Source of the DNA: Cyanobium sp. FGCU52
GTDB lineage: Bacteria; Cyanobacteriota; Cyanobacteriia; PCC-6307; Cyanobiaceae
Length of the DNA: 61,670 nucleotides
Assembly (NCBI GenBank): GCA_024958715.1
Contig: JANWUS010000068.1
Coordinates: 1 to 61,670 of the forward strand
Direction of reading: 5' to 3'
A program made the position numbers and the translations under genes. The notes under the pieces are model-generated. The model worked only from the letters and a program-made list of their open reading frames with translations. It was not told the origin of the DNA and did not search any database. Position 1 is the stretch's first letter, and each line of letters starts with the position of its first letter. This document shows positions 46,367 to 54,297 of the stretch, in pieces.

Positions 46367-47079
46367 GCATGTCCCGATCGACGTGGTGGCAGTGGCAGGA
46401 CGACACCAGCACGGTGGCCAACAGCTTCGCGGTGATCGGGGTCGGCCGTTTCGGCAGCGCCGTCTGCCGGGAACTGCTGCGGGCCGGAGCGGAGGTGCTG
46501 GCGATCGACATGAGCCAGCGGGCGATCGACGAACTTCGCCAGATCGACGGTGCGATCGAAGCCCGGATCGTGGACTGCACCGACGAGGAGGCCCTGAGAG
46601 CCGCCGGGGTGCTGGATGTGGGCACCGTGGTGGTGGCGATCAGCGAACCGATCGAGGCGAGCATCACCGCCACCCTGATCGTGAAGGACAGCAAGGACAG
46701 CCGGGTGTCTCAGGTGATCTCGCGGGCCACCAGCGATCTCCACGAAAAGATGCTGCGTCGCGTCGGCGCCGACCGGGTGGTGTTCCCCTCGAAGATGCAG
46801 GGCACCCGCCTCGGTCAGGAGCTGGTGCGGCCCAACCTGCTGGAGAGGCTGCGCCTCGACGACAGCAACAGCATCGAGGAGATCAAGGTGCCGGCCGAGT
46901 TCGTCGGCCATTCCCTGCGTGATCTCAACCTGCGTAAGAACTACAACGTCAGCGTGCTGGCGGCCGGCCCCGAGAACCGGCTCACGGTCAACCCACCGGC
47001 CTCGCACGTGCTGAACAGCAACGAACTTCTGGTGGTGATGGGCAGCTGCGCGGCGCTCGAATCCCTCCCCTCCCGCTGA
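46363..47079 (+). CDS. ktrA: KtrA-type K+ uptake regulatory subunit (RCK)
   Basis: Cytosolic ring-forming subunit gating KtrB. An RCK_N (TrkA-N) domain with FAVIGVGRFGSAVCREL binds adenine nucleotides, with the acidic residue closing the ribose site in VLAIDMS. RCK_C (TrkA-C) follows from about residue 155 (IEEIKVPAEFVGHSLRDLNLRKNY). 238 residues from GTG 46363, overlapping ktrB; ATG 46369 is an alternative. Confidence 0.95.
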   Translation: MSMSRSTWWQWQDDTSTVANSFAVIGVGRFGSAVCRELLRAGAEVLAIDMSQRAIDELRQIDGAIEARIVDCTDEEALRAAGVLDVGTVVVAISEPIEASITATLIVKDSKDSRVSQVISRATSDLHEKMLRRVGADRVVFPSKMQGTRLGQELVRPNLLERLRLDDSNSIEEIKVPAEFVGHSLRDLNLRKNYNVSVLAAGPENRLTVNPPASHVLNSNELLVVMGSCAALESLPSR

Positions 47080-47083
47080 GCCG

Positions 47084-48238
47084 ATGCGGGTGCTCGGCCT
47101 GATGAGCGGCACCAGCGCCGACGGGATCGACGCCGTTCTGGCGGAGTTCTCGGGCCGGCCGGATCGGCCCCGCTGGCGGATCCTGGCCAGTGCGGCCACG
47201 CCCTACCCCGCCGACCTGCATCAGCGCCTGGTGGCGGCGGGCCAGGGACAACCCCTCGCCGCCGCCGAGGTTCTCGATCTGGCGGAGGCCCTCACCGAGG
47301 CCCAGGCCGCCGCGGCCCGGGCGGCCGATCCCGACGGCCGCTCGGAGCTGGTGGGCTGCCATGGGCAGACCCTGTGGCATCGCCCCCCGGAGGCCGGACG
47401 CCGCGGCCTCAGCTGGCAGTTGCTGCTGGGGCCGCTGCTGGCCCAGCTGCTGGAGCGCCCGGTGGTGTTCGACTTCCGCAGCGCCGATCTGGCCCTCGGC
47501 GGTCAGGGGGCGCCCCTGGTTCCGGCTGCCGACGCCGCCCTGCTGGGCGGGATCGGCGGCTGGCGGGCCCTGCTCAACCTGGGCGGCATCGCCAACCTCA
47601 CCCTGCTGCCCCCGAGCAGCGGGCCTGAGCGCAGCGCGCCTGTCCAGGGCTGGGACTGCGGTCCGGCCAACACGCTGCTGGATCTGGCCGTGCAGCAGTT
47701 CAGCGACGGCCAGCGTCGCTTCGATGCCGACGGCGCCTGGGCCCGCAGCGGCCGCATCGACGAGGCCAGGATCCAGGCCTGGCTCCAGGAGCCCTACTTC
47801 CGCCAGGCGCCGCCGAAATCCACGGGCCGGGAGCTGTTCGGACGCAGCGATCTGCACAGGCGCCTGGAGGAACTGGCGGAGGGACACCCCGGCAAGACAC
47901 CGCCTCCGGCGGACGCCCTGGCCACCCTCACGGCCTTCACCGCTGCGGCCGTGGCGGCCGATCTCGAGCGGGGCACCCGCCCCCTGGAGCTGCTGGTGGC
48001 CGGTGGCGGCGCCCGCAACGGCTTTCTGATGGAGCAGCTGCGCCTGCGCTGCCGGGGCACCGCCGTGCTGCCGCTGGCGGATCTGGGCATCGCCGACGAG
48101 CAGCGGGAGGCCCTGGCCTTTGCCCTGCTGGCCTGGTGGCACCAGCAGGGGCATCCCGGCTCCCTGCCCTCGGTCACGGGGGCGGCGCGCCCTTCGGTGC
48201 TGGGGGTGCGCGCCGCCCCTCCTGGCCTGGGCACCTAG
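47084..48238 (+). CDS. anmK: Anhydro-N-acetylmuramic acid kinase
   Basis: Phosphorylates and opens 1,6-anhydroMurNAc for peptidoglycan recycling. Diagnostic N-terminus RVLGLMSGTSADGIDAVLAEF; then VFDFRSADLALGGQGAPLVP, LNLGGIANLTLL and WDCGPANTLLD. The C-terminal VAGGGARNGFLMEQL closes the ATP site. 384 residues. 4 bp after ktrA; last gene of the plus-strand run begun by ndbB. Confidence 0.95.
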   Translation: MRVLGLMSGTSADGIDAVLAEFSGRPDRPRWRILASAATPYPADLHQRLVAAGQGQPLAAAEVLDLAEALTEAQAAAARAADPDGRSELVGCHGQTLWHRPPEAGRRGLSWQLLLGPLLAQLLERPVVFDFRSADLALGGQGAPLVPAADAALLGGIGGWRALLNLGGIANLTLLPPSSGPERSAPVQGWDCGPANTLLDLAVQQFSDGQRRFDADGAWARSGRIDEARIQAWLQEPYFRQAPPKSTGRELFGRSDLHRRLEELAEGHPGKTPPPADALATLTAFTAAAVAADLERGTRPLELLVAGGGARNGFLMEQLRLRCRGTAVLPLADLGIADEQREALAFALLAWWHQQGHPGSLPSVTGAARPSVLGVRAAPPGLGT

Positions 48239-48254
48239 CGACCAGGGCAGCGCG

Positions 48255-48572
48255 CTAGCGGTAGGGGCGCTGCAGCCGAACCCGGCGGGGGGCCCCCCGC
48301 AGCCGCTTGGGCTGGGCCTGCCCCTGGCGCTCCAGTTCGGCGCGGAATCCCTCGGTGCCGGCGGGGGCGGGAGGCCCGGCCGCAGGCTCGGCGCGACGCT
48401 GGCGCTCCAGCCGCTCCACCCCCTGCTGGATCAGCACCTTGGCCATGTTGCTCACCGTGCGCGAATCCTCCTCGGCCAGGGCGGACAGGCGCTCGCACAG
48501 ATCCTCCGGAAGCACCACCTGGATCCGGGGTGACTTCGGGCGTCCGCTGGAGGAGGTCTGACGGGTGGGCAC
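48255..48572 (-). CDS. Ribbon-helix-helix-like DNA-binding protein
   Basis: 105 residues from GTG 48572. The segment SPRIQVVLPEDLCERLSALAEEDSRTVSNMAKVLIQQGVERL (about 12-53) matches the beta strand-helix-helix of CopG/MetJ-type repressors, here without a linked toxin gene. The C-terminal 50 residues are Pro/Arg/Gln-rich and basic, possibly for extra DNA contact. It is divergent from the gene at 48718, and its upstream region (about 48600-48660) is the only AT-rich patch nearby, so autoregulation of a divergent promoter is plausible. Confidence 0.78.
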   Translation of the reverse strand: MPTRQTSSSGRPKSPRIQVVLPEDLCERLSALAEEDSRTVSNMAKVLIQQGVERLERQRRAEPAAGPPAPAGTEGFRAELERQGQAQPKRLRGAPRRVRLQRPYR

Positions 48573-48717
48573 GGCCGCGGGCTGCCCCGGGGTAGGAGGG
48601 GATAGGAAAAAGTGTACAGAGACTGTCTTGGGTAGTATCCAGCAGTATGCTTGGGGAACCAGCCGGCCCCCCCATCTCCGCGCCGGCCGCGACGGCCACC
48701 CGAACGCTTTTCCCGCC

Positions 48718-49020
48718 ATGGCCCGTACCACCACCCCCCGCGCCCGCACGGCCGACACCGCCGCCCGAGCCCGGGCGGCGAAGCGCCGTCGCACGGCCGA
48801 ACGCAGCGACGTGCTGGTGTCGGCGGTGATCAGCACCTACCTGCTCACCCACCTGCACCACGTGCTCCAGCGCGCCGAGTACGGCGCCGAACAGGAGGGC
48901 CGCCAGTCCCTCGCCGCCAACTACGCCCAGCTGCGCAAGGTGCTCTGCCTCGACGCCCGCAGCATGGAGGACGCCTCCGCCAGCGGCACCGACGACGACC
49001 AGCGGGCCACCGCCGCCTGA
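48718..49020 (+). CDS. Unrecognised small protein divergent from the RHH regulator
   Basis: 100 residues from ATG 48718. The N-terminus is highly basic (ARTADTAARARAAKRRRTAERSD), then a helical core (VLVSAVISTYLLTHLHHVLQRAEYGAEQE) and an acidic, Asp-rich end. Basic start and acidic end suggest nucleic-acid or protein interaction, but no known domain is seen. The frame is open farther upstream (48565) but the upstream part overlaps the regulator gene and the AT-rich promoter patch. Confidence 0.7.
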   Translation: MARTTTPRARTADTAARARAAKRRRTAERSDVLVSAVISTYLLTHLHHVLQRAEYGAEQEGRQSLAANYAQLRKVLCLDARSMEDASASGTDDDQRATAA

Positions 49021-49085
49021 AGCCTCCCCTGACGGAACGCCGGCCCCGACATAGCGTCGGAACGGTTCCCGTCCGCGTCGATGCG

Positions 49086-49319
49086 ATGACCAGCCCCAAC
49101 GCCGCCTCGCTCTACGAGCGCATCAGCGCCGACCAGGAGCTGACCCAGTCCCTGTTCCGCCAGGCCCTGCAGGATCCCTCCGGCGCCCTGCGCCGCATCG
49201 TGGCCCTCGGCGAGGCTGAAGGGCTTCCCGTCACCGTGGAGCAGGTGCGCGACCATCTCGCCTCCCTCGACGACGGCGCCACCAAGCAGTGGCTGCTCAA
49301 GGCCCGCGGCGGTCTCTGA
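49086..49319 (+). CDS. Nif11-like small protein
   Basis: 77 residues. LYERISADQELTQSLFRQALQ followed by IVALGEAEGLPVTVEQVRDHL follows the Nif11 pattern: a short helix with D-x-x-L, then A-x-x-G hydrophobic and V/T-x-E-x-V. In picocyanobacteria Nif11 domains serve as leader peptides of lanthipeptide precursors, but this protein has no Gly-Gly cleavage site followed by a Cys/Ser/Thr-rich core and ends LKARGGL. It is therefore probably a stand-alone Nif11 protein. Moderate confidence in the family. Confidence 0.65.
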   Translation: MTSPNAASLYERISADQELTQSLFRQALQDPSGALRRIVALGEAEGLPVTVEQVRDHLASLDDGATKQWLLKARGGL

Positions 49320-49556
49320 TCAGGTTCGCAACGGGCCCGATGGTGAGGTGGCGACCTCCCGATCGGCCGCTGAACCGCGGGGCACGGCAGCCGCGAGGAT
49401 CCGATCCGCAGGAACGAACACCCGCTCGGAGCGCGCCGGCCGATGGCGACGATCCACGCCGCCTCCCTGGGCCCAGCTGAAGAACAGCCAGTAACTCACG
49501 ATCGCCAGACCGGCGGCCACGACCAGCGCGGCAACCTGCTCGAGGCGCTTGATCAT
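49320..49556 (-). CDS. Small single-TM protein
   Basis: 78 residues: MIKRLEQ, then one helix (VAALVVAAGLAIVSYWLFFSWA), then a basic, disordered-looking tail. Its stop abuts the stop of the convergent Nif11-like gene (0 bp between). It is divergent from the ABC-F gene by 47 bp. Unrecognised; the coherent signal-anchor at the N-terminus is the main support. Confidence 0.55.
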   Translation of the reverse strand: MIKRLEQVAALVVAAGLAIVSYWLFFSWAQGGGVDRRHRPARSERVFVPADRILAAAVPRGSAADREVATSPSGPLRT

Positions 49557-49603
49557 CGGGCGGGCAGCCTGCGCGGCATCCCAGTCTGCCTGCCGGCACG
49601 CCG

Positions 49604-51421
<1,818 letters not shown>

Positions 51422-51480
51422 ACCCGAAGTCGCGCTTAATACAACTTCATCGAGCTCTAGGCAAGAGCGCTCATTTCACT

Positions 51481-51514
51481 GGTGTTGCTGTCCCTGTGTG
51501 CATAGGCTGACACC
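51481..51514 (+). other. Possible structured 5' leader
   Basis: GGTGTT (51481-51486) can pair with GACACC (51509-51514), with a further CCT/AGG pair inside, 20 bp before the ATG at 51535. It might be a translational control hairpin; no known riboswitch class is recognised. Confidence 0.25.
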
Positions 51515-51534
51515 ACAACCTTCGGAGTCTCCCC

Positions 51535-51729
51535 ATGGGCCTTGCGCACGCAGCCTTCGGCAGCTGGGACCCGCTGGCGGCCTCGATGGCCACGGCGGGG
51601 GCAGAAACGGCGTCCTCGCAGGAAAGCTGGGATGTTGTGGAGACGTATTTCGAGTGCATCACCACCTGCTCCCTCGAGGACGGGGAGTGCGTGACCCGCT
51701 GCGTGGAGGCCCTGCGCGAGGGGAGCTGA
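51535..51729 (+). CDS. Small twin-CX3C protein
   Basis: 64 residues. The N-terminal 30 are Ala/Ser-rich without a clear signal peptide. The C-terminal half has YFECITTC followed by ECVTRCVEALR: two CX3C pairs separated by six residues, on what is likely a helical hairpin. The same layout is used by small mitochondrial Tim chaperones and CHCH-like proteins, though there spacing is larger (X9-X16). It could form two disulfides or bind a metal. An SD-like GGAG lies about 7 bp upstream. Family not recognised; the gene is flanked by more than 100 bp on each side. Confidence 0.72.
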   Translation: MGLAHAAFGSWDPLAASMATAGAETASSQESWDVVETYFECITTCSLEDGECVTRCVEALREGS

Positions 51730-51846
51730 ACCGGTTCCGCGACCGGATTCGCTGACCCAGGCGTTACACCTGTCGCATCGGCTACGTGGTGCCTTGAAAC
51801 AGTTCGTAGCGTTGGGTCCGTCCGACGATCCATCGCCGAGCCCGCC

Positions 51847-52116
51847 ATGTCCGAACCCCTCGCCCTCAGCATCGGCCAGCAATTCGAACTCGAGCGCATG
51901 AGCCGGGCCATCGACGCCACCGGCGACCCCCAGACCCTTCGCGGCCTGGCCAAGCAGTTGCTGCAGGCCTGGCACAGCCAGAAGGCCGCCACCCAATGGG
52001 TGATGCGTCAGCACCTGGGCGCCCCCACTCCGGTGGCCTCGGCGCTGGCGCTCGACCCCGCTTCCCTGGATGCCCTCAAGCCGGCCCCCCGTCCCGGCTC
52101 CATGGACGTGCTCTGA
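51847..52116 (+). CDS. Small helical protein, unrecognised
   Basis: 89 residues, cytosolic by composition. A helical core IGQQFELERMSRAIDATGDPQTLRGLAKQLLQAWHSQKAATQWVM (about 9-53) is followed by a Pro/Ala-rich C-terminus. The Trp/Gln/His-containing helix is distinctive but not one I can assign. It converges with the HtrA gene 18 bp away. ATG 51847. Confidence 0.72.
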   Translation: MSEPLALSIGQQFELERMSRAIDATGDPQTLRGLAKQLLQAWHSQKAATQWVMRQHLGAPTPVASALALDPASLDALKPAPRPGSMDVL

Positions 52117-52134
52117 AACCGGCGGGTGCCCCGA

Positions 52135-53262
52135 TCAGCCGGGGCCCCGGCGCACCATCTCGGCCGGGATCACCTGAAGATCCTGGCGGTTGCCATTGCG
52201 GTTGATGGTCAGGTCGAGGGGACGCCCGATGGCAGCCCTCTCCACGGCCGTCACCACGTCGGCGGGGCCACCCACCCCGCGCCCCCCCACAGCCACGATC
52301 ACGTCCCCGCGCCGCAGGCCCGCCCGTTCCGCAGGACCGCCCGGCTGAACAGCAGAAACCAGTGCCCCACCCTGGGCCGGGTTGCCGGATGTGTCACGCA
52401 CGTTGTCGAGGCCCACGCCGATCATCGGATGGCTCACACGGCCCGTGCTGAGCAGCTGCCCAGCGATGTTTCGGGCCCGGTTGATCGGGATGGCGAAGCC
52501 CAGGCCGGCGCCGGGGCCGGTGCGCACCAGGGTGTTGATGCCCACCACTTCTCCGTCGGCGTTCAGAAGCGGACCTCCCGAGTTGCCGGGGTTGATGGCG
52601 GCATCGGTCTGGATCAGGTCGAGCCGCTTGTCGGTGATGCCGAGTTTGGTGGCGTTGCGGTTGAGGCTGCTGACGATCCCCAGGGTCACGGTGTTGTCGA
52701 GCCCGTAGGGATTCCCCACCGCGATCGCCCAGTCACCCACCTGCAGGCTGTCGGAGTTGCCCAGCGGGGCCACCGGCCAGGGGCCACCGCCGTTGAGCCT
52801 CACCACCGCCAGGTCGGTGAGGCGATCCAGCCCCACCACTTGACCCTCCACCCTGCGGCCGTTCTGCAGACCCACGGTGACCTTGTCACTGCGTTCGACC
52901 ACGTGGGCGTTGGTGAGGATCAGGCCGTCCGCCTGGAAGATGAAGCCACTGCCCTGGCCGCGTTCGGTCCGCTGGGAGGGCCCGGCCTGGGGCAGCCCGA
53001 AGAACTGGCGGAACAGGGGATCGCTCAGCAGCCCCCTCGGAAGGCCGCCCCCCTGAACGGCCACGGTGCGCTCGGTGTCGATGGTCACCACGGCGGGGCC
53101 CGCGCGGCGCACGGCCTCGGCCACGAAGGAACTGCGCGACAGGGCCGCACTGGCGGCCGCATGGGCGGGCACGCCCGCCAGCGGCAGGGGCAGGGCGGCG
53201 GCAACGCCGAGGGCAGCCGCCAGTCCAGCGACAGGGAAGGAAACGGCGCGGTGGAACGACAT
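52135..53262 (-). CDS. HtrA/Deg-type periplasmic serine protease with PDZ domain
   Basis: Quality-control protease (HhoA/HhoB/HtrA family). Signal peptide at 1-35 (cleavage near AHA-AA). Catalytic triad His120 (LTNAHVVE), Asp150 (TDLAVVRL) and Ser228 (NPGNSGGPL) is complete. One C-terminal PDZ domain (about 275-365) contains [22 protein letters not shown]. 375 residues, one PDZ, as is usual for cyanobacterial Deg proteins. It is divergent from a small membrane-protein gene. Confidence 0.95.
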   Translation of the reverse strand: MSFHRAVSFPVAGLAAALGVAAALPLPLAGVPAHAAASAALSRSSFVAEAVRRAGPAVVTIDTERTVAVQGGGLPRGLLSDPLFRQFFGLPQAGPSQRTERGQGSGFIFQADGLILTNAHVVERSDKVTVGLQNGRRVEGQVVGLDRLTDLAVVRLNGGGPWPVAPLGNSDSLQVGDWAIAVGNPYGLDNTVTLGIVSSLNRNATKLGITDKRLDLIQTDAAINPGNSGGPLLNADGEVVGINTLVRTGPGAGLGFAIPINRARNIAGQLLSTGRVSHPMIGVGLDNVRDTSGNPAQGGALVSAVQPGGPAERAGLRRGDVIVAVGGRGVGGPADVVTAVERAAIGRPLDLTINRNGNRQDLQVIPAEMVRRGPG

Positions 53263-53375
53263 CGCGCGGATACGGCGAGGAGAGAATCAAAACCGTAGGC
53301 AAGGCCCCGACCGGCGGGAAGGGAGGGCAAACCGCACGCCATCCCCCTAAGATCCGTAAAGAAACGTATCGAAAC

Positions 53376-53483
53376 ATGGACACCAGCCGTTTGCTCCTTG
53401 CCTTCCTTGCCTTCGGGGCTGCCTGTACCACCCTCTGGGCCTGGATGCTCTCCGCCGCCGGCTCCCGATCGGACCAGCGATGA
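53376..53483 (+). CDS. 35-residue single-TM protein
   Basis: ATG 53376 to TGA 53483. The product MDTSRLLLAFLAFGAACTTL continues with a Trp and ends in GSRSDQR: one hydrophobic helix with a short positively charged C-terminus. Position 46 bp before the DUF2973 gene suggests a shared transcript. A TAAGAT hexamer at 53348-53353 could be the -10 element of the promoter. The coherent TM pattern and sensible start support a gene, but it is very short. Confidence 0.5.
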   Translation: MDTSRLLLAFLAFGAACTTLWAWMLSAAGSRSDQR

Positions 53484-53529
53484 TGCCCTGAGGCGCGCGG
53501 CCCCCCTCCCCCGGCGCCGGGATCGCACC

Positions 53530-53817
53530 GTGCCGTCCTTCCTCGCCGATCTGTTCCCCTTCCTCTACGGACTCTGCTTCCTGCTGCTGCTGGCGCAGGC
53601 CTTCCGGATCATGGCCAAGGGCTTCCGGGCCATGGGGCAACCCGGCTTCTCCGAACCTGGGCCGACCCCCGATCCCCCCACGGCGGATCGCACCGGCAGG
53701 CTCACGATCCACCCCGAACTGCTCGACGCCGAGGGCCGGCTCACCGGGGAAGACCTGCTCACCGTGCGCTTCGGCGGCGACAACGAGCAGCCGTCCCTGC
53801 CCGGGGATGGCCCCTGA
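53530..53817 (+). CDS. DUF2973 protein
   Basis: 95 residues from GTG 53530. A membrane helix (FLYGLCFLLLLAQAFRIM) is followed by a cytosolic part with DRTGRLTIHPELLDAEGRLTGEDLLTVRF, the conserved core of DUF2973, a small family found in cyanobacteria. Function unknown. Often seen near photosynthesis or house-keeping genes, which does not help here. The open frame extends upstream to 53398 but that part does not fit the family. Confidence 0.8.
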   Translation: MPSFLADLFPFLYGLCFLLLLAQAFRIMAKGFRAMGQPGFSEPGPTPDPPTADRTGRLTIHPELLDAEGRLTGEDLLTVRFGGDNEQPSLPGDGP

Positions 53818-53895
53818 AGCCCGGTCCGGCGGAGGCTGGGGAGGAACACCGCTGAATAGGCTCATCGGTGTCGACGCACTACCCGGCAGAACCTG

Positions 53896-54282
53896 ATGGT
53901 TGACCAGAGAACCCGAATCGTGGCTGCGGTGCTTCGTGGTCTGAAGCTGCCGCCCCGCTTCCGGCTGAAGCTGGTCAAGGACGATCCGATCCGGCTGGAG
54001 CTGAGCATCACGCCGGCCTACGGCAAGGATCCGATCCTGGTGGGCATCGTCGAGTCCCAGGATCTGGTGGCGCGCCGCGACCGCGAAGGGCGGATCCCCC
54101 GCGACCTGCAGGGCACCTGGGACTGGACCGTTCGCCACGGCAAGGTGAGCACCGGCGGCTGGAACCCCTATCTCAAGGAAGCCCTGCAGACCATGTTCGA
54201 AACCGGCCTGCCGGCGATCGTCTACGAGGAGACCACCGGCGAGGCCTATCACCCGGTGGACGGCATCCGCCACGTGCGTTGA
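53896..54282 (+). CDS. Conserved-looking hypothetical protein before hrpB
   Basis: 128 residues, no membrane segment or signal peptide. A short alternating strand pattern (PPRFRLKLVKDDPIRLELS; DPILVGIVESQDLVAR) is followed by GTWDWTVRHGKVSTGGWNPYL and an acidic end. Looks like a compact beta-rich fold. No motif for catalysis. It starts 78 bp after DUF2973 and ends 15 bp before hrpB. Not recognised. Confidence 0.7.
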   Translation: MVDQRTRIVAAVLRGLKLPPRFRLKLVKDDPIRLELSITPAYGKDPILVGIVESQDLVARRDREGRIPRDLQGTWDWTVRHGKVSTGGWNPYLKEALQTMFETGLPAIVYEETTGEAYHPVDGIRHVR

Positions 54283-54297
54283 GCCCGGGGGCGCCCG

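Noticed and set aside
48573-48717. LexA-type box near TGTACA
   Set aside because: The cyanobacterial LexA consensus needs AGTACW-N-WTGTACT-like symmetry; only the TGTACA core is present.
49086-49319. Lanthipeptide precursor
   Set aside because: No double-Gly site followed by a Cys/Ser/Thr-rich core; the protein ends shortly after the Nif11-like part.
51422-51534. Glutamine riboswitch-like leader
   Set aside because: The conserved sequence blocks of that RNA are not seen; only a weak hairpin is present.
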